A stretch of DNA of 64,000 nucleotides from JAWLHK01 sp041690355 [NCBI: bacterium]. Lineage in GTDB: Bacteria; J088; JAWLBW01. Of the stretch, positions 29,777-39,539 are shown one piece after another. Made by a program: the position numbers and the translations under genes. Where the stretch lies: assembly GCA_041690355.1 (NCBI GenBank), contig JAWLHK010000002.1:310001-374000 (forward strand), written 5' to 3'. The first letter of the stretch is position 1; every line of letters begins with the position of its first letter. The notes under the pieces are model-generated. The model saw only the letters and a list, made by a program, of their open reading frames with translations, ran no database searches and had not been told where the DNA came from.

Positions 29777-31657
29777 ATGTCACACGGGAATTTCGCCTGG
29801 GCGCAGCGCATGAGTCTTGTCGGCAACATTGAGGATCTTCCGCTCACGGACATCCTCCAGATCGTTTCGCTCAGCCGAAAGTCGGGTGTTCTGGCATTGA
29901 AGCGCGAGGGGGCTGAGGCCGCGATCTGCTTTCAGAACGGGCTCGTCGTCGCTGCCTCCATCACCGACTTCCCGCTCGACCTGCTGGCGTTTCTGCGCCG
30001 CAAGGGCCTGCTGACCCCGGCCGACGAAGCCGACGTCCGCCAGCAGGTACAGGACGGCATTCCGGTGGCCGAAGCGCTTGCAAACTTCGCGGTCCCCGAC
30101 ACCGTCATCGAAGGCTTTTCCCGCGCGGCGATCGAAAAGGTGGTCTACCGTCTGTTCACCTGGCGCGAAGGCTCGTTCACATTCGATCTGATGGATGGGG
30201 CCGAAGAGCGTTTCCGCGCGAATCCGCTGCATCCGTTTCTCGCCCAGGGGGTGAACCCGCAGTTTCTCGCCATGGAAGGGGCGCGCCTGCAGGACGAGAG
30301 CGACTATTTCACGACGAAAAGCCCCGGCGCTGCGCCTTCGCCTGACCCCGCGCCGGCCCCGGCCGCGAAGCCCGAGCCCCGTCCCGCGCAGGCGGCCCCG
30401 AGCGAGCCTCCGGTCGCGCCTGCGCCGCCTCCCGCTCAGCCTGCGCGCGCCGCCGCCCCCGCGACGGCCCCCGCGACGGCCTCCGGTGCGGCCTCCAGTG
30501 CGGCCCCCCGGCCGTCGGCCGCCGCCGCTCCGGCGCCGGCCCTCAACGACCGGCCGCTCGTCGCCATCGTCGACAACGACGCCGTCGCGCTCAAGAACAT
30601 CGAAAACGTGCTCCTGCAGCGCGGCTACGAAGTGGCCGCCTTTGCCCGCGTCGAGACCGTCATCAACGCCGTGCGCGAGCTCCTGCGCAAGGGGCGGCCG
30701 CTCATCGTGCTGGCCGACCTCGTCATGCCCAAGCGCGATGCGAGCGGGATGCTGGGCGGTCTCGAGGTGCTCGAGCTGCTGCGCGCCGAAGAGCAGGACG
30801 TGCCGATCGTCGTGCTGGCCGACATCAACAATGCCGATGCCGAAGCGCGCGCCCGCGAACTGGGGGCCGACGGCTACGTCTCGAAGCCGGGCCGCAAGTT
30901 CTACGTCAAAGAAAAAGAAAACAACACGCCCGAGTTTCTGACCTTCATGGCCGGCCTGGCCGCCGAGATCGAGCGGCTGACCGAGAAGGCACGCGGCATT
31001 TCGGCGTCTCCGGCCGCCTCGCCGTTCGTCGATCTGAGCACCGAGCTCAAGGGCGAGCTCGAGGCTGCGACCCATGCCGTGAGCGCCACGGCCCCCGTCA
31101 TGGTGCCGGGCATCGAAAAATCGCGCGGCCTCGACATGCTCAAGGAGATGGTTCGCGAACTCAACGATCCGCACTTCAACGCCGACGTCTCGCTGCTTGT
31201 GCTCCGTTTCGCCGTCGAGCTCATGGATCGGGCGGTGATCTTCGCCGTGACGCCGCAGGAAGTCATCGGCCTCGGGCAGGCAGGCATCGACGCCCCCGAC
31301 GCGACGGCGCGCGTGCGCTCCATGCGGGTGCCCCTCGCCGGGAGCTCGATTTTCTCCGACGTCGTGCGCATGAACGGCGCGGTGCGCCGCAAACTCGATT
31401 CCAGTGAGTGGAACCGGTATATTCTCGACCAGCTCGGCGGCCAGCGCCCCGAAGAATCCTTCGCGGCCCCGATTTTCACGAGCCGGCGCATGGCCGCCGT
31501 CGTCTACGGCGACAATGCGTCGAGCGGGCGCCCCATCGGAGACGTCGATGCCCTCGAAATTTTTCTTTCGCACGCCGGCATCGCCATGGAGCGGGCGCTG
31601 CTCGAGCGGCGGCTGCGCGACTTGACAGGCAGCCAACGCATCCACTATGCTGATTGA
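29777..31657 (+). CDS. DUF4388 (PATAN) - receiver - GAF-like signalling protein
   Basis: A roughly 626-residue protein. The N-terminal DUF4388/PATAN domain begins SLVGNIEDLPLTDILQIVSL and runs to about residue 170. An Ala/Pro linker (about 180-255) precedes a receiver-type domain. That domain has VAIVDND at its start, the acceptor Asp in VLADLVMPKRD and a lysine in YVSKPG. The C-terminal about 180 residues look GAF-like (VSLLVLRFAVELMDRAVIF, FLSHAGIAMERALLERRL). PATAN-receiver proteins control type IV pili in cyanobacteria; here that role is inference. Start uncertain: ATG 29777 or 29810, the latter nearer to the domain. It leads the chemosensory operon. Confidence 0.82.
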   Translation: MSHGNFAWAQRMSLVGNIEDLPLTDILQIVSLSRKSGVLALKREGAEAAICFQNGLVVAASITDFPLDLLAFLRRKGLLTPADEADVRQQVQDGIPVAEALANFAVPDTVIEGFSRAAIEKVVYRLFTWREGSFTFDLMDGAEERFRANPLHPFLAQGVNPQFLAMEGARLQDESDYFTTKSPGAAPSPDPAPAPAAKPEPRPAQAAPSEPPVAPAPPPAQPARAAAPATAPATASGAASSAAPRPSAAAAPAPALNDRPLVAIVDNDAVALKNIENVLLQRGYEVAAFARVETVINAVRELLRKGRPLIVLADLVMPKRDASGMLGGLEVLELLRAEEQDVPIVVLADINNADAEARARELGADGYVSKPGRKFYVKEKENNTPEFLTFMAGLAAEIERLTEKARGISASPAASPFVDLSTELKGELEAATHAVSATAPVMVPGIEKSRGLDMLKEMVRELNDPHFNADVSLLVLRFAVELMDRAVIFAVTPQEVIGLGQAGIDAPDATARVRSMRVPLAGSSIFSDVVRMNGAVRRKLDSSEWNRYILDQLGGQRPEESFAAPIFTSRRMAAVVYGDNASSGRPIGDVDALEIFLSHAGIAMERALLERRLRDLTGSQRIHYAD

Positions 31658-31683
31658 CGTTTTGCCTCCGGAGCCGCTATCGC

Positions 31684-32067
31684 GTGGGAAAAAAACTCCT
31701 GGTGGCCGAGGATTCGGCTACCATGCGACAACTGATCGTCGCCGCCCTCAGTCGGATTCCCGACCTTGAGATCGTCGAGTGCCAGAGCGGCTTTGAAGCC
31801 CTCAAGGCCATCCCACGGGTGCGTTTCGACATGGTGCTCACCGACATCAACATGCCCGACATCAACGGGCTCGAGTTGATCGGTTTTCTCAAGAGCAACC
31901 CCGATACCCGGAACATTCCCATCGTCATCATCACGACCGAGTCGAGCAAGCGTGATCAGGTGAAAGGCCTCGCCCTCGGGGCCAGCGAGTACCTGATCAA
32001 GCCGTTCTCTCCCGAGCGGCTGCAGGAGCTCGTCAGCCGGCACCTCCAGATACAGCTTCCCCAATGA
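31684..32067 (+). CDS. CheY-like single-domain response regulator 1
   Basis: A 127-residue receiver-only protein. Acidic pocket Glu9/Asp10 (VAEDS), phosphoacceptor Asp54 in LTDINMPDINGLE, switch Thr in IITTES and Lys in YLIKPF are all present, so it should be phosphorylated by the adjacent CheA. GTG start at 31684; GGAG lies about 10 bases upstream. Its stop overlaps the cheA ATG by four bases. It closely resembles the second CheY at 44279 (both share a DSxTMRQLIVxAL start), so the cluster has two parallel output regulators. Confidence 0.93.
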   Translation: MGKKLLVAEDSATMRQLIVAALSRIPDLEIVECQSGFEALKAIPRVRFDMVLTDINMPDINGLELIGFLKSNPDTRNIPIVIITTESSKRDQVKGLALGASEYLIKPFSPERLQELVSRHLQIQLPQ

Positions 32068-34139
32068 AAGACGACAAGGCCCTCCAGGAGTTTGTTTCGG
32101 AGAGCGAAGAGATCATCGAGGAGATCTTTCAGAACCTCCATGAGATCGAGGGGAGCATCGATCAGGGGCGCTACAACCCCGAAACCCTGAACGCAATCTT
32201 CCGCGGCGCGCACTCCATGAAGGGGCTCGCGGGGATGTTCGGTTTCGAGGGGATCCAGAGCTTCGCCCACCATCTCGAGGACCTGCTCGACAAGCTGCGC
32301 CTGGGCAAGCTCACGTTCGACAAGCCGATTCTCAACCGGCTGTTTTCCAGCATGGAGTACCTGCGCAGCCTGGTGGCCGACCGGGCGCAGGGAAAAGCCG
32401 ACGACATGGCCGCCATCGACGAGCGCATCCGCGAGCTGCAGGCCATGCTCGCCGGGGGCAAGGGCGGGGCAGAGTCGAACCCCTTCGAGGGGGTAGCCCT
32501 CGATCCTGGCCTGCTCGGCGTGCTGACGGAGTACGAAGAATACCGCCTGAAGACCAACATCGAACAGGGTCATAACCTGTTCCGCGTGCGGGCGACGTTC
32601 GACATCATGAGTTTCGATCAGGAGCTCGACGGCATCACGAAGAAGCTCAAGGGGATGGGGGCCGAGCTCATCACGACCCTCCCGAGCCCCGAGCCGGCCA
32701 AGGAGATGGAGATCAAGTTCGATCTCGTCGCCGGAGGCGATCGGCCGCTGGCCGACCTCGAAGCCGAACTGGCCGCCCCGAACGTGACCGTTACCGAAAT
32801 CGAGCAGGCGAGCAAAAAAAAAAGGCCGTCGCCGGGAGTAGCCGGCACGGTTGAGAGCTTCCTCCAGGCGCAGGCGCCGAGTGGAACCGTGGTCGACGAT
32901 GACGACGCCGGCCGCAGAGACGAGGCCACCTCAATCCGCAGCGTTTCGAAAACGGTGCGCGTCGATATCGACAAGCTCGATACGATCATGAACGTCGTGG
33001 GCGAGCTCGTTCTCTACTCGTCGCAGATCAACCGCTTCGCCGAAAAACTGCGCCTCGAGCAGGGCAACACGGGCCCCTCGGCGCAATTCTTCAAGGCCAG
33101 CCGCGCCCTCGAACGCAAACTGCGCGAACTGCAGGACGGCGTCATGGATACGCGCATGGTGCCGCTCAAGCAGGTGTTCGACAAACTCCAGCGCATCGTG
33201 CGCAAGATTGTGCAGGACGTCGGCAAAGAAGCCGAGCTGGTCATTCTGGGCGGCGAGACCGAGCTCGATAAGCTGATCATCGAAGACCTCGGCGATCCGC
33301 TCATGCACATCATCCGCAATTCCGTCGACCACGGGCTCGAAACCCCCGACGAGCGCGAGAAGGCCGGCAAACCGCGCAAGGGAACGATCCGCATCCACGC
33401 CTACCAGCGCGGCAACCACGTCAACCTCGAGGTTGAGGACGACGGCCGCGGCATCGACCGCGAGCGCATCCGCAGGAAGGCGCGCGAAAAGCGGCTGGTC
33501 GACAACGTAGATGCCCTCAAGGACGACGAGGTGCTCAGCCTGATCTTCCTCCCCGGCTTCTCGACGGCCGAGAAGGTCTCTGAGCTTTCGGGGCGCGGCG
33601 TGGGACTCGATGTCGTCAAGGAGAACATCGCGCAGATGCGCGGGCTCATCAACATCGATACCGAACTCGGCAAGGGAACCAAGTTCACGCTCACCCTGCC
33701 GATCACGCTGGCCATCATCCGCGCCCTCATCATCGAGGCCCGCGGACGGCTCTATGCGATTCCGCTCAGTTCGATTCTCACCTCGCTCATGATCGAGCCC
33801 CGGCAGATACGCACCATCGAGCGGCGCGAGGTCATGGAGTTCCGTCATCAGAATGCGGTGCAGACGCTGCCGCTGCTGCGGCTCGAGCGCATCTTCGACC
33901 TGCGCCGCGACACGGCCGAGGCGGGCGAAAGCCTCTACGTCGTCGTGCTCGAGCTGGCCGATCGCCGCCTGGGGCTGATCGTCGACCGCCTGCACGGACA
34001 GCAGGATATCGTCATCAAGTCGATCAGCGACGTCCTGCGCACGCGCGGCATCGCGGGGGCCACGGATCTGGGGAACCAGCAGACGATTCTCGTCCTGGAC
34101 GCCGCGGCCCTGATCGACGAGGCCGCGCGCGGAGTCTGA
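32064..34139 (+). CDS. cheA: Chemotaxis histidine kinase CheA
   Basis: A 691-residue CheA. HPt domain with phosphorylation site His50 in RGAHSMKGLAG. A middle region (about 140-250) may replace P2. Then come the dimerisation domain (VRVDIDKLDTIMNVVGELV, about 297-360), the ATPase domain (HIIRNSVDHG, DDGRGID, GRGVGLDVV, about 400-545) and a C-terminal CheW-like domain (about 550-685). It passes phosphate to the CheY proteins and CheB of this cluster. An AAAAAAAA run at 32815-32822 encodes KKK in the linker and could be a slippage site. It overlaps cheY by four bases. Confidence 0.96.
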   Translation: MKDDKALQEFVSESEEIIEEIFQNLHEIEGSIDQGRYNPETLNAIFRGAHSMKGLAGMFGFEGIQSFAHHLEDLLDKLRLGKLTFDKPILNRLFSSMEYLRSLVADRAQGKADDMAAIDERIRELQAMLAGGKGGAESNPFEGVALDPGLLGVLTEYEEYRLKTNIEQGHNLFRVRATFDIMSFDQELDGITKKLKGMGAELITTLPSPEPAKEMEIKFDLVAGGDRPLADLEAELAAPNVTVTEIEQASKKKRPSPGVAGTVESFLQAQAPSGTVVDDDDAGRRDEATSIRSVSKTVRVDIDKLDTIMNVVGELVLYSSQINRFAEKLRLEQGNTGPSAQFFKASRALERKLRELQDGVMDTRMVPLKQVFDKLQRIVRKIVQDVGKEAELVILGGETELDKLIIEDLGDPLMHIIRNSVDHGLETPDEREKAGKPRKGTIRIHAYQRGNHVNLEVEDDGRGIDRERIRRKAREKRLVDNVDALKDDEVLSLIFLPGFSTAEKVSELSGRGVGLDVVKENIAQMRGLINIDTELGKGTKFTLTLPITLAIIRALIIEARGRLYAIPLSSILTSLMIEPRQIRTIERREVMEFRHQNAVQTLPLLRLERIFDLRRDTAEAGESLYVVVLELADRRLGLIVDRLHGQQDIVIKSISDVLRTRGIAGATDLGNQQTILVLDAAALIDEAARGV

Positions 34140-34141
34140 TC

Positions 34142-34957
34142 ATGTACGAGGAATTTTTCGGACTCAGCGCCCGCCCGTTTCAGAAGACCCCCGATCCCGC
34201 ATTTCTCTATCGCGGACGCAAGCACGCCGAGGCGCTCACGCGCATGATATACGCGGCCGAAGAGCGCGAGCTCATGGTGCTCACCGGTGAGATCGGCGCC
34301 GGCAAGACCACGCTCACGCGCGCCCTCGCCGACGAACTTCCCGAAGACCGGTATCGCATCGTCCTGCTCATCAATCCCCGCATCTCGGCGCTGCAGCTGC
34401 TTCAGGCCCTGGCCGAGCGGCTCGGGCTCGAGAACGCGCCCCGGCAGCGGGTGCGCCTGCTCGAGGCCGTCCAGGCGCGCCTTTACGAGCTCGATCAGCA
34501 GGGGGTGACGCCTGTGCTGATCATCGACGAAGCCCAGATGCTCCCCGGCAAGGACATCTTCGACGAGCTGCGGCTCATTACGAACTACCAGCTCGACGAT
34601 CGCAATCTGCTGGCCGTTCTTCTCGTCGGTCAGCCCGAACTGAGCAGGCGCCTCGCACACCCGAGCTATCGCGCATTGCAGCAACGAGTGGGAATCCGGT
34701 ATCATCTTGAGGCACTGGATGAACAGGAAGTGCGGGAATATGTTGACTTTCGCACGGAAGTTGCCGGGCGCGGCGCGCCGCTTTTCACCACAGAGGCGGT
34801 CGCCGCACTGTTCCGTCTGAGCGGCGGCATACCCCGCGTCATCAACAATCTTGCGGCCAGCGCGTTGCTGAGCGGCTTCGGCAAGGGCGAAGACCCGGTC
34901 GACGCCGCTTCGGTCGAAGACGCGGCCCGCGAGCTTCAGCTGGTGCAGGTGGGGTGA
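34142..34957 (+). CDS. ExeA/GspA-like AAA ATPase embedded in the chemosensory operon
   Basis: A 271-residue ATPase that opens YEEFFGLSARPFQKTPDPAFLY, the typical start of ExeA/MshM/GspA-like proteins. It has Walker A GEIGAGKTTL, Walker B VLIIDEAQML, sensor VLLVGQPELSRRL and a sensor-2-like GGIPRVINNLA. In ExeA a periplasmic peptidoglycan-binding domain follows; here the protein ends after the ATPase part, with no membrane segment. Relatives help assemble type II secretion or pilus machinery. Its place between cheA and cheW (2-base and 1-base gaps) is unusual and suggests a job tied to this signalling pathway. Confidence 0.88.
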   Translation: MYEEFFGLSARPFQKTPDPAFLYRGRKHAEALTRMIYAAEERELMVLTGEIGAGKTTLTRALADELPEDRYRIVLLINPRISALQLLQALAERLGLENAPRQRVRLLEAVQARLYELDQQGVTPVLIIDEAQMLPGKDIFDELRLITNYQLDDRNLLAVLLVGQPELSRRLAHPSYRALQQRVGIRYHLEALDEQEVREYVDFRTEVAGRGAPLFTTEAVAALFRLSGGIPRVINNLAASALLSGFGKGEDPVDAASVEDAARELQLVQVG

Positions 34958-34958
34958 G

Positions 34959-35825
34959 GTGGATTTACTCGAGATCCGCAAGAAAGCGCGCGCGCAGAAG
35001 AAAGCCGGGTCGACCAAGGACGATGCCCCCGGGGCGTCTGCGCCTGCCGTCGTCCCGGAGGCAGCTGCTGTTGCCGAAGCGCCTCCTGCGGCCGCATGGC
35101 CGGCCGGGGCCGTGCAGCACGTGCCCGCGCCTGCGGCGACCCCTGCGGCTTCAGACGAACCGGAAGTGCCCGCCTGGACGGCCGACGAGTTCGAGCATTT
35201 CCTGCAGAGCGGACCTTCTGCGCCCCCGGCGGCGGCCTTCGCCGCGCCTGCGTCACAGGCTGTGCCGGGCGGCTATCCCGCAGGGTCGGCCAGGGGCGAC
35301 AGCCTGCGCGACTCGCTGCTCAACGCCGACTTTCTCGAACTGGCGACCGAAGAGCTTTACCGCCACACGTACGACGTCGAGACGCCCGACACGGCATTCC
35401 GGCAGGTGCTGGCCTGTCTGCTCGCCGACGAGGAGTACGGCATCGACATTCACGGCATCCGCGAAATCATCAAGCCGCGCGACATCACCGAGGTGCCGCG
35501 CGCCCCGCGCTACGTGCTCGGGATCATCACCCTGCGCGGCCGGGTCATCCCGGTGCTCGACCTGCGCGAGCGCCTGGGACTCAGCGTGTCGCCGTTGGGG
35601 CGCCAGAGTAAAATTGTCGTCGTGGCGCACCGGGAGAGCTTCTTCGGGCTGCTCGTCGACGCCGTCATCGACGTCGCCAAGATTCCCGAGCCCTCCATCG
35701 AGAGCACGAGCGCGGTCATGGTCGGGGTCGACGGCAAGTATCTCGAAGGGATCGGCCGCGTCGGAGATGAAATGATCATCCTGCTCAACCTCGGCGAAGT
35801 TCTGAATATCGAGGGCCAGTCGTGA
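34959..35825 (+). CDS. CheW-domain adaptor with long N-terminal extension
   Basis: A 288-residue protein. The C-terminal about 150 residues are a CheW domain (LACLLADEEYGIDIHGIREII, PRYVLGIITLRGRVIPVLDLRERLG). The N-terminal about 140 residues begin MDLLEIRKKARAQKKA and continue as an Ala/Pro-rich, low-complexity segment with a short DEFEHFLQSG motif. CheW couples MCP receptors to CheA. The extension is seen in some deltaproteobacterial CheW proteins and could add a docking site. GTG start one base after the ATPase stop; it overlaps the next cheW by four bases. Confidence 0.88.
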   Translation: MDLLEIRKKARAQKKAGSTKDDAPGASAPAVVPEAAAVAEAPPAAAWPAGAVQHVPAPAATPAASDEPEVPAWTADEFEHFLQSGPSAPPAAAFAAPASQAVPGGYPAGSARGDSLRDSLLNADFLELATEELYRHTYDVETPDTAFRQVLACLLADEEYGIDIHGIREIIKPRDITEVPRAPRYVLGIITLRGRVIPVLDLRERLGLSVSPLGRQSKIVVVAHRESFFGLLVDAVIDVAKIPEPSIESTSAVMVGVDGKYLEGIGRVGDEMIILLNLGEVLNIEGQS

Positions 35826-36349
35826 AGACCGAATACCGTAGCCGGCACGATGAGATTCAGCTTGCGGTGCTCGTGGTCGGGGGCGAGAAGTTCGCGCTCG
35901 ACATCATGCGCATCATGGAAATACAGCGGTCGCAGACCATCACGCGCATGCCCAAGGTGCCCGACTTTCTCGAAGGGGTCATCAACCTGCGCGGTGCGGT
36001 CATTCCGGTCGTCGACATGCGCAAGCGGCTGGAGCTCACCGTCACGCCGACCTCGCGCAAGACGCGCATCGTCATCGCCAACGTCGGTGGCAAGATCGTC
36101 GGCCTGCTCGTCGACGAGGTCAGCGAAGTCATTCGCGTCGCCCGCTCAGACATCGGTCCGGCGCCCGCCCTGACCCGCGGCATCGGATCCGAGTACATCA
36201 TGGGGGTCGTCAAGCGCAAAGACGAGCTGCTCCTGCTGCTCGATTTCGAACGCATCCTCAGCACCGAAGAACGCGTGAAGATCGACGAGATCAAGAAGCG
36301 CGCCCGCGAAACGGCGCAGCCGGCGGGAGAGGCGGTGAAGCCGGCATGA
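35822..36349 (+). CDS. cheW: Chemotaxis adaptor protein CheW
   Basis: A 175-residue CheW of ordinary domain content. [45 protein letters not shown] and [13 protein letters not shown] match the two beta-barrel subdomains that bind CheA and the MCP tip. The C-terminal tail is helical and charged. It overlaps both neighbours by four bases. The presence of two CheW proteins beside one MCP suggests either two array positions or one adaptor specialised for other receptors elsewhere in the genome. Confidence 0.94.
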   Translation: MKTEYRSRHDEIQLAVLVVGGEKFALDIMRIMEIQRSQTITRMPKVPDFLEGVINLRGAVIPVVDMRKRLELTVTPTSRKTRIVIANVGGKIVGLLVDEVSEVIRVARSDIGPAPALTRGIGSEYIMGVVKRKDELLLLLDFERILSTEERVKIDEIKKRARETAQPAGEAVKPA

Positions 36350-38463
36350 GCGCGCGCAACTCCAGCATCGCCAGGCAGTTCATCACCTTCATTTCGGTCG
36401 TCGTGGCCGTTCTGTCGGGCGTGCTCTCGATCGTCTTCTTCTTCAATTCCCGGACGCTGCTGAACGAAGAGCTCGATCGGCGCGGCCTGCTCATCACGCG
36501 GCAGCTCGGCTACGGGGCCGACGTCGCGATCATGAACAACTCGCTGATGTACCTCGACCAGAAAATCGACAATTTTCTCGGCGACAGCGACATCGCGTTC
36601 ATCATCTATCGGAACAAGGAAGGGCTCGTCCTGCGCGACTGGTATCAGGAGCAGGACATGCGCGACGAGGTCAACAAGGACCCGCAGGCCGACCGGTACC
36701 GATTTCGCGGCTACGAGATCCGCCACATCACGCGGCCGGTGACCTCGGTGACGACGACGCTCAGCGCCGATATCTTCGCCGTCTTCGGTGAAGAAGAAAG
36801 CGCCGGTGAGTCGGCCGCCACGTCGACGGTCGAGACGGTAGGCCTGGTCGAAGTCGGCATCAGCACGAAGAACATTCTCGAGCGCCTGCAGGACATCCTC
36901 TACAAGGCCATCGGCATCGCCGTGACGGGCGTGCTCATGGCCATTCTGCTCTCGTATTTCTACATTACCTACACGACGCGTCCCCTGAAGCGCATGGTGG
37001 GTGCGGCGCGCAGCGTGGCCGAGGGCAATCTGGCCGTTTCGATTGACGTCGACTCCACCGACGAGATCGGCGACCTGGCCCGCTCCTTCAACTTCATGCT
37101 CGATAACCTGCGCGAGCTCTTCTCCCGGATCCAGACGGCCAGCCTGAGCCTCTCGGAGGTCACCGGCAAGCTCAGTCACGCCAGCCGCGAAGTGCACGAA
37201 GGGGCAAGCACGCAGGGCGTATCCATCGAAGACATGAGCACGTTCATCAAGGAGATGAACAACGCGCTGCTCGAAACCCGCGAACAGACCGATCAGCTCT
37301 CGGTCTCGGCCGTCGAAAGCTCGACCTCCATTGCCGAAATGAGCGCGACCATCAATCAGGTCGACGGCTCGATGGAGACGCTCAATGAGAGCGTGCGCGA
37401 AACCAAACTCTCCATCGACGAGATCGCCGCTTCGATTCGCGAGGTTTCGACCAACGTGGCGCGGCTCACCGAGGCGGCCAACGAGACGGCGACCTCGATG
37501 ACCGAAATCGACAGTTCGGTGAAGCAGGTCGAGAGCAATTCCCGCGAAACGACCGCTCTGTCCGAAAAGGTCAAACAGGACGCCGAACGCGGACGCGAGA
37601 GCGTCCAGAAGACCATCGAGGGGATCAATAAGATCCGCGTGTCTTCGCTCGAAATCGACAAGGTCATCGGCAGCCTCGACGAAAAGACCAGCCGCATCGG
37701 CAACATCCTGAACGTCATCGACGACATCGCCGACCAGACGAACCTGCTGGCCCTGAATGCCGCCATCACGGCCGCGCAGGCGGGCGAGCAGGGGAGGGCG
37801 TTCACGGTTGTAGCCGATGAGATCAAGGAGCTGGCCGAGCGCACGACGAAGTCGACCCGCGAGATCTCGGATCTCATCCTTTCGGTTCAGGACGAAAGCC
37901 GCCGGGCCGTGCAGGCGATGGATCTCGGAAACCGGAACATCGAGGCGGGCGTGCGGCTGGCCAATGCCGCGGGCGAGGCCCTGGAGCAGATCTACGACAG
38001 CGCCGAGCGCAGCTCGTCGATGGTGACGGCCATCAGCCGCGCGACGAACGAGCAGGCCAAGGGGAGCCATCAGGTCACGATGGCCATCAACCAGATCTCC
38101 GATATGTCCGGCAAGATCAGCCGCGCCATGGAGGAGCAGAAATCCCGCAGCCAGCAGATCGCCGACGCCGCCGAGCGCATGAAGCAGATCGCCGAGCAGG
38201 TGAAACGCACGACGCGCGAGCAGAGCCAGGGGAGCCGCTTCATCAATACGGCCATCGAAACCATCAATGCGAGCATCGGCCGCATCGCCCAGAATGCCGA
38301 AGAACAGACCCACGGCAGCGGACGGATCGTGCGCAGCGTCGACACGATCCGTGAGATTGCCAACCGCAATCAGAACAACGTCGCCAAGGTCGAAGAGGTC
38401 ACCGAGGTCCTGAAACGGCAGACAGAGACGTTGATGGAACTCGTCCGAAGATTTAAACTGTAG
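36346..38463 (+). CDS. Methyl-accepting chemotaxis protein
   Basis: A 705-residue transmembrane receptor: TM1 at about 12-33, a periplasmic sensor domain of about 155 residues (34-188), TM2 at about 189-210 ([21 protein letters not shown]), HAMP (about 211-263) and a long cytoplasmic signalling hairpin. The hairpin tip, from residue 459, reads [20 protein letters not shown] then [22 protein letters not shown]. The C-terminus ends VRRFKL without the NWETF-type tether pentapeptide for CheR. The sensor domain is not a recognised ligand-binding type. It overlaps cheW by four bases. Confidence 0.95.
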   Translation: MSARNSSIARQFITFISVVVAVLSGVLSIVFFFNSRTLLNEELDRRGLLITRQLGYGADVAIMNNSLMYLDQKIDNFLGDSDIAFIIYRNKEGLVLRDWYQEQDMRDEVNKDPQADRYRFRGYEIRHITRPVTSVTTTLSADIFAVFGEEESAGESAATSTVETVGLVEVGISTKNILERLQDILYKAIGIAVTGVLMAILLSYFYITYTTRPLKRMVGAARSVAEGNLAVSIDVDSTDEIGDLARSFNFMLDNLRELFSRIQTASLSLSEVTGKLSHASREVHEGASTQGVSIEDMSTFIKEMNNALLETREQTDQLSVSAVESSTSIAEMSATINQVDGSMETLNESVRETKLSIDEIAASIREVSTNVARLTEAANETATSMTEIDSSVKQVESNSRETTALSEKVKQDAERGRESVQKTIEGINKIRVSSLEIDKVIGSLDEKTSRIGNILNVIDDIADQTNLLALNAAITAAQAGEQGRAFTVVADEIKELAERTTKSTREISDLILSVQDESRRAVQAMDLGNRNIEAGVRLANAAGEALEQIYDSAERSSSMVTAISRATNEQAKGSHQVTMAINQISDMSGKISRAMEEQKSRSQQIADAAERMKQIAEQVKRTTREQSQGSRFINTAIETINASIGRIAQNAEEQTHGSGRIVRSVDTIREIANRNQNNVAKVEEVTEVLKRQTETLMELVRRFKL

Positions 38464-38495
38464 CTTACAAGCCGCACCACGCAGGAAACGGACCT

Positions 38496-39539
38496 ATGAT
38501 CGTCAAGTGCCCAAGTTGCGAAGCCAAGTACAAACTCGACCCCGCGAAGCTCTCGTCGCCCGAGCCGAAGATCCGCTGCAAGAAGTGCGGCAACGTGTTC
38601 AAAGCCGTGGATGAGGCGGCCGCCAGGCCCGCCGCTCCGGCCGCTCCGCCGGCTCCGCCCCCGACGCCCCCGGCCGCCCCGGCCTCCGCGGCTCCGGCCC
38701 CCACGCCCGCCCCCTCGCCGGCGCCGGCCCCCGCCCCCGCTGCGGGCGGCAGCCCTGTCGTGGTCGTGGCCCACGAGAGCCCAGAAGTGACCGGAATGGT
38801 TGAGGAATTGCTCGGCGAGGCCGGCTACTCGGTCGTCCGGGCTCACGATGGCGTGCATGCCCTGATGGAGATCGAGCAGCGCCGCCCGGCCGTGGCCATC
38901 CTCGACGTCGCCTTGCCCAAGATGTTCGGGTTCGAGGTGGTCGAGGTCGTGCGCCGCGACAAAGCCCTGGACACGACCAAGCTTCTCCTGATTGCCGCCA
39001 TCTACGACAAGACGCGCTACAAGCGCTCGCCCGTCAACCTCTATGGCGCCGACGATTACGTCGAGAAGCATCAGATTCCCGAAACCGTCGTCGACAAGGT
39101 CAAGGGGCTCATCGGTGACGCGCCTGCCGTCGCGCCCGTTGCGGCGCCCGCCGCCGCAGCTCCTGCGCCGGTCCCCACGCCAGCCCCCACGCCGGCGGCG
39201 GCGCCGGCCGCCGCACCTGTTCCTGCGAGCACTCCGACGGCGTCCGCCGGCGCCTTCGACGAATCGTCGTTGACTCCGCAGGAGAAAGAGGATCACGAGA
39301 AGGCCAAGCGCCTCGCCCGGATCATTGTTTCAGACGTGGCTCTCTACAATCCCGAAGCCCTCGTCGAGGGGCTCAAGCAGGGCAACGCGCTCGAAGCGCT
39401 CAGCGGAGACATTGAAGAGGGCCGCAAGCTCTTTCATCAGCGCGTGCCCGCCTCGGTGCGCGACAAGTTCGACTACCTGGCCCACGCCCTCGAAGACCTT
39501 TTCGAGAAGAAGCGGAAAGAGCTCGGACTTGCATCGTGA
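38496..39539 (+). CDS. MJ0042 zinc-ribbon plus degenerate receiver protein
   Basis: A 347-residue protein. The N-terminal MJ0042-type zinc ribbon (IVKCPSCEAKYKLDPAKL then KIRCKKCGNVFKA) has four cysteines in two CxxC pairs. An Ala/Pro linker leads to a receiver-like domain (about 88-208). It keeps the acceptor Asp (VAILDVALPKMFG) but has AHES in place of the usual acidic pair, so normal Mg-dependent phosphorylation is doubtful. A second Ala/Pro linker and a helical C-terminal domain (about 270-347, EEGRKLFHQRVPASVRDKF) follow. Possibly a scaffold or pseudo-receiver in the cluster. It overlaps the HEAT gene by four bases. Confidence 0.8.
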   Translation: MIVKCPSCEAKYKLDPAKLSSPEPKIRCKKCGNVFKAVDEAAARPAAPAAPPAPPPTPPAAPASAAPAPTPAPSPAPAPAPAAGGSPVVVVAHESPEVTGMVEELLGEAGYSVVRAHDGVHALMEIEQRRPAVAILDVALPKMFGFEVVEVVRRDKALDTTKLLLIAAIYDKTRYKRSPVNLYGADDYVEKHQIPETVVDKVKGLIGDAPAVAPVAAPAAAAPAPVPTPAPTPAAAPAAAPVPASTPTASAGAFDESSLTPQEKEDHEKAKRLARIIVSDVALYNPEALVEGLKQGNALEALSGDIEEGRKLFHQRVPASVRDKFDYLAHALEDLFEKKRKELGLAS

